Below, piece after piece: positions 51,581 to 60,005 of a stretch of 64,000 bases of DNA. Position numbers and translations under genes: made by a program. The notes under the pieces are model-generated. The model saw only the letters and a program-made list of their open reading frames with translations, was not told where the DNA came from and made no database searches. The stretch is from Elusimicrobiaceae bacterium (GTDB lineage: Bacteria > Elusimicrobiota > Elusimicrobia > Elusimicrobiales > Elusimicrobiaceae). The DNA is taken from the NCBI GenBank assembly GCA_016281355.1, contig JAEEIL010000012.1:62001-126000 (forward strand), read 5' to 3'. Numbering within the stretch: position 1 is the stretch's first letter; the number at the start of each line of letters is the position of its first letter.

Positions 51581-52975
51581 TTATTTTGCTCCTTTATTTT
51601 CAAGGTATTTATTAATTTCTGTTGCTGCTGTTATGCCGTCTTTCATAGCAAGCAAAACAGTTGCGCCTCCGCGTTTAATATCACCGCCTGCAAAAACGCC
51701 TTCCATTGTGCTTTTTTGGTTATCGTCTAAAACCAAAGTACCCTTTTCCGTAGTTTTAAGTTGCGGTGTAGATTTTGGAATTATCGGGTTTGGTTTTTGG
51801 CCTATAGCGATAATAATACTGTCAGCAGGAATTGTAAATTCCGAGCCTTCAATTTCAATGGGGCGTCTTCTGCCTTTTTCGTCAGGTTCGCCAAGTTTTG
51901 CACGGGTGCATTTTAAGGCATAAGCATGGCCGTTTTCGTCAATTAAAACTTCTTTTTGAATAGTTAAGAAACTAAATTTTATGCCTTCTTCCATGGCATT
52001 TTCAACTTCTTCTTTACGGGCGGGCATTTCCGCTTGGCTACGGCGGTAAATTACAGTAACTTCCCCCTGCCCTAAACGGCGTGCGCAGCGTGCCGCGTCC
52101 ATAGCGGAATTACCGCCGCCGAGAACTAAAACCTTTTTACCGATTTTGATTGGAGTATCGGATTTTGGGTCATAAGCCTTCATTAAATTTATACGTGTTA
52201 AAAATTCATTTGCGCTGTAAACACCTACGGCATTTTCCCCGGGGATACCTGCCATCATAGGAAGGCCTGCCCCGCTGCCAAGATAAACTGCATCAAAATC
52301 TTTTAAAAGTTCTTTAATGCTGAGTGAGGGGCCTATTAAAACATTTTCTTCGAAATCAACACCCATTTTTTTAAGGTTTTTAATTTCTGCTTCAATAACT
52401 TCACGCGGTAAACGGAAAGCAGGTATGCCGTAACTTAGCACGCCACCTAATTTATGCAATGCTTCAAAAACAGTAACTTTATGGCCTTTACGCCTAAGTT
52501 CTGCCGCACAGGCAAGTGATGAAGGCCCCGAACCGACACATGCGACCTTAAAACCACTTTCTTTTTGTGGGGTAGGCGGAATAGTTAAATTTTGTTTTCT
52601 TGCACTGTCAGCAGTATATCTTTCAAGTAAACCGATAGATACAGGTCCAAATTTTTCTTTTAAAGTACAAGCACCTTGGCAATATTTTTCCTGTGGGCAA
52701 ACGCGGCCGCAAATGGCAGGCAGTAAACTTGTTTCCATAATTTTGGAAATTGCACCCTTAACATCATCTTTAAGTAAATGTTGTATAAAATCCGGTATTT
52801 GTACATTTACCGGGCAAGCCATTTGGCAAGGTTTATTTTTGCAATTTAAGCAACGGTTTGCCTCTTGCAAGGCTTGCTCTTTTGTTAAACCTTGGGCAAC
52901 CTCATCAAAATTTTTTATTCTTTCCTCAGGCTCTTGCCTTTGCCCTTTTTGGGGGGGGACTGATGGATTTGGCAT
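51581..52975 (-). CDS. nfnB: Glutamate synthase-like large subunit NfnB/SudA (GltA family)
   Basis: 464 residues. The N-terminal Fe-S region CLNCKNKPCQMACPVNV and ICGRVCPQEKYCQGAC binds two [4Fe-4S] clusters; then FAD site ACVGSGPSSLACAAEL and NADPH site VLGGGNSAMDAARCARRLG; C-terminal GVFAGGDIKRGGATVLLAMKDG. Homologues were often labelled NADPH-dependent glutamate synthase, but pairing with nfnA indicates the bifurcating transhydrogenase. The stop is separated by 1 base from the nfnA start. Confidence 0.92.
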   Translation of the reverse strand: MPNPSVPPQKGQRQEPEERIKNFDEVAQGLTKEQALQEANRCLNCKNKPCQMACPVNVQIPDFIQHLLKDDVKGAISKIMETSLLPAICGRVCPQEKYCQGACTLKEKFGPVSIGLLERYTADSARKQNLTIPPTPQKESGFKVACVGSGPSSLACAAELRRKGHKVTVFEALHKLGGVLSYGIPAFRLPREVIEAEIKNLKKMGVDFEENVLIGPSLSIKELLKDFDAVYLGSGAGLPMMAGIPGENAVGVYSANEFLTRINLMKAYDPKSDTPIKIGKKVLVLGGGNSAMDAARCARRLGQGEVTVIYRRSQAEMPARKEEVENAMEEGIKFSFLTIQKEVLIDENGHAYALKCTRAKLGEPDEKGRRRPIEIEGSEFTIPADSIIIAIGQKPNPIIPKSTPQLKTTEKGTLVLDDNQKSTMEGVFAGGDIKRGGATVLLAMKDGITAATEINKYLENKGAK

Positions 52976-52983
52976 ATGATCTC

Positions 52984-55338
52984 CTACATTAAATTTAAAT
53001 TAAGTTTTGATAAAAGTATTTTTACTAGTTCACCGTCACCCAGCAAACCTTCCTTTTTCAAACGAAACGCAGTATTTTGCGTGCAGTATAAATCAAGCGG
53101 TAAATTAAACATATTTGCAAAATTAAGTAAATCAATTATTTTATTTACACACTCCAAATTTTGAGGATCTTGTTCCAAAAGTTTGGTGTAAGAAACAAGT
53201 TTCTTCGTTAGAATTTTCTTGATATCTTCAATATTTAATTCTGCCGAGGTTTGTTTTAAATCTGTTATGATTTGGGATATTCTGGCATTATCTACGGTAT
53301 CTTTTATAAGTTCTTCCCTGAGTTCATAATTTAAAACGAATTCCGCTAAATCCAAAAAAAGGCGTGGCATCGGTAAATCAATATTTTTGATATATTCCAA
53401 TACGGTCTTTTCCTGTTTAAACAAGTTAATATAACTTGTTCTTATGCGTTTTTTTGCTTTGTCAATTACATTGGCAAGCAATTTAGTTTGCTTTTCTTTA
53501 GGTAAATCTTTGATGGTAAGGGTGTCTACAAAAGAACCCTTAATTAAAGCCACGCATTGTGCATATTCACCGTAAGAAAATAATTCTTTTAATTGTTCCA
53601 AATTATCTGTTTGCCCGTAAATTGCGCCTGCCGTAATATCAGGTCCGCCTTGATGTAAAACCGCAAAACTGACTAGGCGTTTTTCAGTAGTCAAACGGTT
53701 AACAAAAACCGCACTGCCGCAGATTAATTTTATGTGCTCTTGATGCAAAACATCAATTTTGTTATCTTCAATGTTATATATGTATATGCGGTCTTCAAAT
53801 AAAATTTCATCTAACAAATAAGAGATTGCATAATCAATTGCGGCTTTACGAAGCCCGCGGGAAATAGGTTTTACTAAATCTTTGTAAACTTTTGCCCCAT
53901 CTTTAAATAAAGGTATATTGCTTGGTGCAAGTGTAAGTTGTTCTATAAAACCGTTTTCCAAATCTTCCCCGGTCAAACCTTTATTGTAACCGATAGCACG
54001 TTTTGCATAAGCCATAATTTGTACGGTTTCAATACCGGAAATTTCATCAAAAAACCAACCGCAACTTGTGTACATGAGCATTGCATTTCTTTGCATTTCC
54101 ATAAGTTTTAAAGCGGCAGGTTTATTTTCAAGGCCTTTTGGGGTTGCATAATTTTGTAAAAATTCTTCCGTTTTGGAGTGATCCAGTATCACGTTAATGT
54201 AGTTATCTCTGGCTTGATAAGGATCTTTAAAATATTCCTTGCCTAAATTTTCGAAGGTAACCAACATTTTATCTCTTACGGAATCTAAAGCCTTTCTTAA
54301 AGGTGCACGCCAAAGTTGTTGCCAACCCCTGTGCATGCCGGAATTGCATCCGCAATTCGAACGCCAACGCTCAACGCCGTGTGCGCAACTCCAAGAAGTG
54401 TTGTCCCTTATTTGTGCTTCAAAAGTTGGGGGGAACATTTCCAAATATTGCCCGTATACTGTTAAAGTTGCTAAATTGTTTTTTTCTATATAATTTAGAC
54501 AATATGCCAAGGCCATATCCGCAAATTTTTGATGGTGGCCATAAGTTTCACCGTCGGTAGCAATATGCACAAGTTGCGCTTCGCGCCTTGTATCAAAAGC
54601 AGAGAGTAATCTCGCGGCAAATCTTTCACCGCTTTTTAAAGTATCACCAAAGGCAATACCTTGTGAAATAGGGCCATCATAAAAGAACAAAGCAATTTTA
54701 TTACCCGACGGTAAATTGCAAAGATATGGTTTTTTAGGGTCTACTTTTGCATAGTTTTCTTCTTGCCAGTTTTGTGTTCCTATTTTGCGTGTTCTTGCAC
54801 ATTGGCTCGGTGCTAAAATGGTAAATTTAATACCGTGTTTTGCAAGAAGTTCCAGGGTTGTTGTGTCAACGGCAGTTTCAGCAAGCCACATACCTTCCGG
54901 TTTACGGCTAAAACGTTTTTCGAAATCTGCAATACCCCAAATGATTTGTGTTTCTTTATCTCTATCATTTGCAAGAGGTAAAATTACGTGGTTATAAACT
55001 TGAGCTATTGCACTGCCATGCCCGCCAAAAAGTTCCTGGCTTTTTTTATCTGCTTCCAAAAGGGCTTTGTATGTTAAAGAATCATATTTTTCAAGCCAAG
55101 AAAGTAAAGTTGGCCCGAAGTTAAAACTTATTTTACTGTAATTGTTTACGATATCAATAATTTGCTTTTGCGGATTTAAAATGCGTGCAAAAGCATTAGC
55201 GCGATAACATTCCGCGCTGATACGCTCATTCCAATTTCTATGGGGGCGTGCGGTTTCCTGAATTTCAATCTCGTCTAACCAAGGATTTTCGCGAGGGGGC
55301 TGGTAGAAATGCCCATGTATGCATAAGTATCTTTCCAT
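52984..55338 (-). CDS. GH57-family protein with DUF3536-like C-terminus
   Basis: 784 residues. It starts with the GH57 text YLCIHGHFYQPPRENPWLDEI; GMWLAETAVD near 165 probably holds the nucleophile Glu, and HIATDGETYGHH near 270 the acid/base Asp. The C-terminal 400 residues are helical and of the DUF3536 type. GH57 enzymes act on alpha-glucans (amylase, 4-alpha-glucanotransferase, branching), so it may work with glgA. The start is fixed by the family N-terminus; no ribosome-binding site is evident and a TAGCAT lies six bases upstream. First gene of the minus-strand unit, divergent from phoH. Confidence 0.88.
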   Translation of the reverse strand: MERYLCIHGHFYQPPRENPWLDEIEIQETARPHRNWNERISAECYRANAFARILNPQKQIIDIVNNYSKISFNFGPTLLSWLEKYDSLTYKALLEADKKSQELFGGHGSAIAQVYNHVILPLANDRDKETQIIWGIADFEKRFSRKPEGMWLAETAVDTTTLELLAKHGIKFTILAPSQCARTRKIGTQNWQEENYAKVDPKKPYLCNLPSGNKIALFFYDGPISQGIAFGDTLKSGERFAARLLSAFDTRREAQLVHIATDGETYGHHQKFADMALAYCLNYIEKNNLATLTVYGQYLEMFPPTFEAQIRDNTSWSCAHGVERWRSNCGCNSGMHRGWQQLWRAPLRKALDSVRDKMLVTFENLGKEYFKDPYQARDNYINVILDHSKTEEFLQNYATPKGLENKPAALKLMEMQRNAMLMYTSCGWFFDEISGIETVQIMAYAKRAIGYNKGLTGEDLENGFIEQLTLAPSNIPLFKDGAKVYKDLVKPISRGLRKAAIDYAISYLLDEILFEDRIYIYNIEDNKIDVLHQEHIKLICGSAVFVNRLTTEKRLVSFAVLHQGGPDITAGAIYGQTDNLEQLKELFSYGEYAQCVALIKGSFVDTLTIKDLPKEKQTKLLANVIDKAKKRIRTSYINLFKQEKTVLEYIKNIDLPMPRLFLDLAEFVLNYELREELIKDTVDNARISQIITDLKQTSAELNIEDIKKILTKKLVSYTKLLEQDPQNLECVNKIIDLLNFANMFNLPLDLYCTQNTAFRLKKEGLLGDGELVKILLSKLNLNLM

Positions 55339-55344
55339 ATTAAT

Positions 55345-55354
55345 ATGCTACAAT
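55345..55354. promoter_or_regulatory. Overlapping divergent -10 elements of the GH57 and phoH genes
   Basis: On the plus strand TGCTACAAT (55346-55354) is an extended -10 for phoH. On the minus strand TAGCAT (55350-55345) sits exactly six bases from the GH57 ATG, the same geometry as other predicted leaderless starts. The two share bases, so the genes could compete for polymerase. Confidence 0.5.
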
Positions 55355-55396
55355 ATGTTTAAGGTTTTACGCAAGTGAAATTTATTTGGAGGCTCT

Positions 55397-56713
55397 ATGA
55401 AAAAGTATTATATTTTGGATACAAATGTGCTTTTACACGACCCAAATGCCATAAAGCATTTCGGTGATAATGAAATTATTATTCCCATGGTTGTTATTGA
55501 GGAACTTGATAATTTTAAAACTTCTTCCGATGAACGTGGAAAGAATGCCCGCCTTATCGCGAGGGAACTTGATGCTTTACGCCAAAGGGGTAAACTCGGT
55601 AAAGGTGTAAAACTGGATAACGGTGGTGTTCTTAAAGTAGAATTCCCCAGGGAAAATATTTTACCTTCACAAATTTCTTTTCATAAAGCGGATAATGAAA
55701 TTTTAAATGTGGCTTACTATTATTTTAAGCAACAAGCAAATAAAACTACAAAAAAACCTGTAATAATTGTTTCAAAAGATACTAATCTTCGCATAAAATC
55801 AGAAGCCATTGGCGTAGAAGCGCAAGATTATAATACCGATAAAATTAAGTATGATGAACTTTATGTAGGTTCTCAAGAAGTTGAAGTTCCTGCCGCCAGC
55901 ATTGATGAATTTTATGCTAAAAAAGAACTTCCTTTAAAGGGTACTTATTATCCAAATGAATTTTTAATTTTAAAAAGTGATGACGGTTCCAAGAAATCCG
56001 CTGTCGGGCGTGTTACGCTTGACGGTAAATTTTTAAAACCTCTGTCAAATCAAGAGCCTGTTGCCTGGGGTATCAAACCTTTAAATAAGGAACAGCGTTT
56101 TGCTATGGAACTTTTGCTTGATGACAGAATTGATTTAGTAACATTGGTCGGTTCTGCCGGTACAGGTAAAACTTTAATTACTTTGGCAACCGGTCTTAAA
56201 AGAACTTTTGATGATGAAAATTACAGGAGGCTTCTCGTTTGCAGACCGATAGTTCCTGTCGGGCGTGATCTTGGTTTCTTGCCCGGTACTATGGAAGAAA
56301 AACTTGATGCCTGGATGGGTGCAATTTATGATAATTTGAGTTTCCTTGCCGGTAAAAAGAACCCAGAAGAAGGTGAAGAAGAAGTGCGTTACTTAACCAG
56401 CAGCGGTAAACTTGAAATTGCATCTGTTTCCCATATCCGCGGACGTACTTTACCCAAACAATATATGATAGTAGACGATGCACAAAACCTTACACCGCAT
56501 GAAATTAAGACTATTTTATCCCGTGCAGGTGAAGGTACAAAAGTTGTTGTAACCGGCGATCCTTATCAAATAGATACACCTTATTTGGATACCGAATCAA
56601 ACGGTTTAACTTATCTGGTAGAGCGCTTTAAAGGCCAAAAGAATTACGGCCACATAACATTTACCAAAACAGAAAGGAGTTCCTTGGCTGATTTGGCCGG
56701 TAAACTCTTATAA
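55397..56713 (+). CDS. PhoH family ATPase with N-terminal PIN domain (PhoH2-type)
   Basis: 438 residues. PIN nuclease-like domain (about 1-145): YILDTNVLLHDP, VVIEELDNFK, ARLIARELD, VSKDTNLRIKSEA supply its acidic residues. The PhoH domain (about 225-438) has Walker A GSAGTGKTL, CRPIVPVGRDLGFLPG, and Walker B-like YMIVDDAQNLTPHE. PhoH2 proteins are ATP-dependent RNA helicase/nucleases. GGAGG precedes the ATG; an extended -10 lies upstream and a strong terminator follows. Confidence 0.94.
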   Translation: MKKYYILDTNVLLHDPNAIKHFGDNEIIIPMVVIEELDNFKTSSDERGKNARLIARELDALRQRGKLGKGVKLDNGGVLKVEFPRENILPSQISFHKADNEILNVAYYYFKQQANKTTKKPVIIVSKDTNLRIKSEAIGVEAQDYNTDKIKYDELYVGSQEVEVPAASIDEFYAKKELPLKGTYYPNEFLILKSDDGSKKSAVGRVTLDGKFLKPLSNQEPVAWGIKPLNKEQRFAMELLLDDRIDLVTLVGSAGTGKTLITLATGLKRTFDDENYRRLLVCRPIVPVGRDLGFLPGTMEEKLDAWMGAIYDNLSFLAGKKNPEEGEEEVRYLTSSGKLEIASVSHIRGRTLPKQYMIVDDAQNLTPHEIKTILSRAGEGTKVVVTGDPYQIDTPYLDTESNGLTYLVERFKGQKNYGHITFTKTERSSLADLAGKLL

Positions 56714-56753
56714 AACCGCCAGGTTTTGCACAAATTTGGCCGAGTTATACACA

Positions 56754-56793
56754 ACCTGTCCACAAATTAATATCTGTGGACAGGTCTGTTTTT
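56754..56793 (+). terminator. Terminator after phoH
   Basis: ACCTGTCCACA (56754-56764) pairs perfectly with TGTGGACAGGT (56775-56785), followed by CTGTTTTTT. Confidence 0.92.
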
Positions 56794-56850
56794 TACGACG
56801 ATAAAAACAAACCTCTATAAGTTTGTCAAGCCCAATTTTCCCTCGTAATT

Positions 56851-56879
56851 TTACATTTTGCTAAAAGTTATGCTACAAT
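56851..56879 (+). promoter_or_regulatory. Promoter of the nrdD operon
   Basis: TTACAT (56851-56856), 17 bases, TACAAT (56874-56879) with an extended TGC at 56871-56873. The transcribed leader would be about 80 bases and contains a small CCCT/AGGG hairpin near 56913-56930. DnaA-box-like nonamers lie upstream (TTATACACA at 56745-56753) and just downstream (TTACCCACA near 56883). Confidence 0.7.
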
Positions 56880-56967
56880 TTACTTACCCACAAATGGAGC
56901 AGTGTTAATTCTTCCCTATTTTAAGGGGATTTAGCCTTCTTCAAACTTAAAACAGAGGACATAAATT

Positions 56968-59028
56968 ATGCAAAACAATGAAATTTTACTAAAAGTAGTA
57001 AAACGCGACGGTTCAACACAACCTTTTGAAGCAAAAAAAATCACTAACGCTATTTTAAAAGCAGGCCAAAGCACAGGTGAATTTGATGCCGAAACCGCTA
57101 AAAAATTGACTATAAAAGTTGTGATTACCGTTCAACAACTTTATGCGGAAACAACACCAAGTGTTGAAAATATTCAAGATATCGTTGAAAACGTTTTGCT
57201 CACCTCAACTTTCCATAAAACTGCAAAGGCATATATTTTGTACAGGGATCAAAGGGCAAAAGTCAGGGAAATTTCATCAAAATTTAATGTTGAACTCGTT
57301 GACCAATACTTGCAACGCCTCGATTGGCAAGTTAACGAAAACAGCAATATGGGGTATTCTTTGCAGGGTTTAAATAATTATGTATCCTCAGAAATAACAA
57401 AAATTTATTGGTTAAATAAGATTTATCCGGAAAAAATTAAAAACATGCACTTGTCCGGTGATTTCCATTTGCACGATTTAGGTTTGCTCGGTGCATACTG
57501 CGTCGGATGGGATTTGCAAGATTTGCTTATCAGCGGCTTTAAAGGGGTTATCGGTAAAGCAGAATCAAAGCCGGCAAAACATTTTAGAACTGCCTTGGGT
57601 CAAGTTGTAAATTTCTTCTATACCTTACAAGGGGAAAGCGCCGGTGCTCAAGCGTTTTCAAACTTTGATACCTTGCTTGCACCGTTTATCGCTTACGATA
57701 AATTAAGTTATGACGAAGTAAAACAAGCTTTACAGGAGTTTTTATTCAACGTTAACGTTCCTACAAGGGTTGGTTTCCAAACACCTTTTACAAACGTTAC
57801 ACTTGATTTAAACGTTCCTTCTTATTATAAGAATCAAGGGGTAATCATCGGGGGCAAAATTCAGGATAGAAAATACGGCGAATTCCAGAAAGAAATGGAT
57901 ATGTTCAATAAAGCATTTTTGGAACTCATGCTTGACGGTGATGCAAAAGGCCGTGTGTTTACTTTCCCGATACCTACTTATAATATTACCAAGGATTTTG
58001 ATTGGGACAATCCTTCTTATCAACCGCTTTGGGATATTACAGCAAAATACGGTATACCTTATTTTGCAAACTTTGTAAATTCCGATATGAACCCGGAAGA
58101 TGCACGTTCGATGTGCTGCCGCTTACGTATTGATAACAGGGAATTAAATAGACGCGGCGGCGGTTTGTTCGGTTCAGCACCTTTAACAGGTTCTATCGGT
58201 GTTGTAACTATTAATATGCCACGCTTAGGTTACATTTCTTCCACGGAAGACGAGTTCTTTAAGAATTTAACCGACCGTATGGAAACAGCCAAACTCAGTT
58301 TGGAAATTAAGCGTAAAGTTATTGAGCGCTTTACAGCAGCCAACTTATATCCTTATATGAGCTTCTACTTAAGAAGTGTCAAACAACGTTTTAATGAATA
58401 TTGGAAAAACCACTTTTCAACTATCGGTATAGTTGGTTTGAACGAGTGCTGCCTCAACTTGTTTGGGGAAAATATCGGTACTGAAAAGGGCCGTGCTTTT
58501 GGTGTAAAAGTTATGAATTTTATGCGTGCAAAACTTATAGAATTCCAAAAAGAAACGGGCAATAATTACAACTTAGAAGCCACACCTGCAGAAGGTACTT
58601 CTTACCGCCTTGCTAAACTTGATAGGGAAAAATATCCTGATATTATTGTTTCCGATAATGAACAAGCCAATGCAGGCCGCCCGCCGTTTTATACAAACTC
58701 AAGCCAATTGCCGGTTAATTTTACCGACGATATTTTTGAGTTGTTAGATTTACAGGACGAAATCCAATCCAAGTACACAGGTGGGACAGTCTTACACATT
58801 TTTATGGGTGAAAGGATTAAAGATACCGAAGCCCTTAAAAAATTCATTAGGAAAGTTTGTGAAGGGTACCAACTTCCTTACTTTTCTATTACGCCGACAT
58901 TTAGTGTATGCCCCAAATGCGGGTATATAGAAGGGGAACATTTTGAATGTCCCAAATGTAAGGCGGAAAAAATTGAAGCTATAGAAAAACAAATTGCACT
59001 CTTAGAGGAGCAATTATATAGCAAATAA
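56968..59028 (+). CDS. nrdD: Anaerobic ribonucleoside-triphosphate reductase, large part without glycyl-radical segment
   Basis: 686 residues. ATP-cone at 5-95 (VKRDGSTQPFEAKKITNAI), then the class III catalytic barrel with active-site cysteines in SMCCRLRID (about 381-389). The zinc finger CPKCGYIEGEHFECPKC spans 648-664. In usual NrdD the radical loop (R-V-x-G-Y-x-R-P-V) follows directly; here the chain instead ends with a 22-residue helix having Ile/Leu at 669, 672, 676, 679 and 683 (perfect 3-4 spacing) and a stop. The radical loop is encoded 107 bases downstream by its own gene. AGAGGA precedes the ATG. It reduces NTPs to dNTPs without oxygen. Confidence 0.95.
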   Translation: MQNNEILLKVVKRDGSTQPFEAKKITNAILKAGQSTGEFDAETAKKLTIKVVITVQQLYAETTPSVENIQDIVENVLLTSTFHKTAKAYILYRDQRAKVREISSKFNVELVDQYLQRLDWQVNENSNMGYSLQGLNNYVSSEITKIYWLNKIYPEKIKNMHLSGDFHLHDLGLLGAYCVGWDLQDLLISGFKGVIGKAESKPAKHFRTALGQVVNFFYTLQGESAGAQAFSNFDTLLAPFIAYDKLSYDEVKQALQEFLFNVNVPTRVGFQTPFTNVTLDLNVPSYYKNQGVIIGGKIQDRKYGEFQKEMDMFNKAFLELMLDGDAKGRVFTFPIPTYNITKDFDWDNPSYQPLWDITAKYGIPYFANFVNSDMNPEDARSMCCRLRIDNRELNRRGGGLFGSAPLTGSIGVVTINMPRLGYISSTEDEFFKNLTDRMETAKLSLEIKRKVIERFTAANLYPYMSFYLRSVKQRFNEYWKNHFSTIGIVGLNECCLNLFGENIGTEKGRAFGVKVMNFMRAKLIEFQKETGNNYNLEATPAEGTSYRLAKLDREKYPDIIVSDNEQANAGRPPFYTNSSQLPVNFTDDIFELLDLQDEIQSKYTGGTVLHIFMGERIKDTEALKKFIRKVCEGYQLPYFSITPTFSVCPKCGYIEGEHFECPKCKAEKIEAIEKQIALLEEQLYSK

Positions 59029-59135
59029 ATTTTTCTTGTTTTGTCAAGGAAAAAAAGGACCTATAAAAAATTGGGTCTTGCACAATGCAAAATAATTTGC
59101 AACAATAAAGTAAAGAATAATTTGGAGGAAGGTTT

Positions 59136-59360
59136 ATGACCGCACAAGAAAGAAAGAACATCGAAAACAAAATTACAGAACTTAAAGCAGCCAAAGAGAA
59201 CACAAAAGGCACAAATTGCGAAGTGTACTCAAGGGTGGTTGGCTATTTAAGGCCGGTACAGAATTGGAACAAAGGTAAAAAAGAAGAATTTGCAATGCGC
59301 AAAAACATTAAAATGACCGGTGGTTGCAGCTGCGGTTGTGAATGTGCAAGCGATAAATAA
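59136..59360 (+). CDS. Stand-alone glycyl-radical subunit of class III RNR
   Basis: 74 residues. Residues 28-56 match the C-terminal radical loop of NrdD: CEVYSRVVGYLRPVQNWN, with Gly36 in RVVGY the expected radical site, then GKKEEFAMRK. Residues 4-22 form a helix with hydrophobics at 9, 13 and 16 that could pair with the heptad tail of the large subunit. The C-terminus ends GGCSCGCECASDK, a four-cysteine cluster not part of the usual NrdD loop. It has its own GGAGGA ribosome-binding site and is followed by nrdG, whose product should generate the radical. That the protein completes NrdD in trans is an inference. Confidence 0.85.
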   Translation: MTAQERKNIENKITELKAAKENTKGTNCEVYSRVVGYLRPVQNWNKGKKEEFAMRKNIKMTGGCSCGCECASDK

Positions 59361-59387
59361 GTTTTATAAGTAGGCAGGCGTTTTGCA

Positions 59388-60005
59388 GTGAAAATAGGTG
59401 GGCTTCTCAAGTTTTCCATGATCGATTTTCCGGGTTATATCTCGGCAATAGTTTTTACACAAGGTTGTAATATCAGGTGTAAGTATTGCCATAACCCGGA
59501 ACTTTTGCCCCTAGCGGCGGATACTTCTTATAGTGAAGAAGAGATATTATATTATTTGGAAAAACGTAAAAACTGTTTGGAAGGTCTCGTTATTACAGGC
59601 GGGGAACCTACATTGCAGCCTGATCTAAAAGAATTTATTATAAAAGTTAAAGCCTTGGGATATAAAGTAAAACTTGATACTAATGGCACCAACCCTCAGA
59701 TGGTCAGGGAACTTATTAACGAACACTTAGTTGATTTTGTTGCCATGGATATCAAAGCCCCTTTTGAGAAATATCATTTGGTATGTGGTCCTGTAAATAC
59801 TGCAAAGGTTTATGAGACAATGTCTTTAATTGTAAACAGTGGTATTGATTATCAGTTTAGGACGACATATTATAAAGAAGTTTTAAACGATGCCGATATT
59901 GAAACCATTAAGGCAATGTGCCCTGATGTCAGTAAGTTTAAACTTCAAGAATGCTTACCCGTTAGCGAAATCAAACCAACTTTAAAATTGGAGCATGCGA
60001 TTTAA
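59388..60005 (+). CDS. nrdG: Anaerobic RNR-activating radical SAM protein
   Basis: 205 residues. Radical SAM motif CNIRCKYCHN (Cys 27, 31, 34) binds the [4Fe-4S] cluster; VITGGEPTLQ and KLDTNGTNP follow as in NrdG2/PflA-like activases. The N-terminal GGLLKFSMIDFPG is the text typical of this activase group. It abstracts a hydrogen from the radical glycine using SAM. It starts with GTG after AGGCAGG, 27 bases after the glycyl-radical gene, and overlaps the next gene by one base. Confidence 0.93.
   Translation: MKIGGLLKFSMIDFPGYISAIVFTQGCNIRCKYCHNPELLPLAADTSYSEEEILYYLEKRKNCLEGLVITGGEPTLQPDLKEFIIKVKALGYKVKLDTNGTNPQMVRELINEHLVDFVAMDIKAPFEKYHLVCGPVNTAKVYETMSLIVNSGIDYQFRTTYYKEVLNDADIETIKAMCPDVSKFKLQECLPVSEIKPTLKLEHAI

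Noticed and set aside
56880-56967. Riboswitch in the nrdD leader
   Set aside because: Only one short CCCT/AGGG hairpin is visible; no cobalamin or other known aptamer core could be matched.
58960-59140. nrdD interrupted by frameshift or nonsense mutation
   Set aside because: The gap holds no continuous reading frame joining the two parts, both parts have extra helical extensions, and the second has a strong ribosome-binding site and its own ATG. A split gene explains this better than a point mutation.
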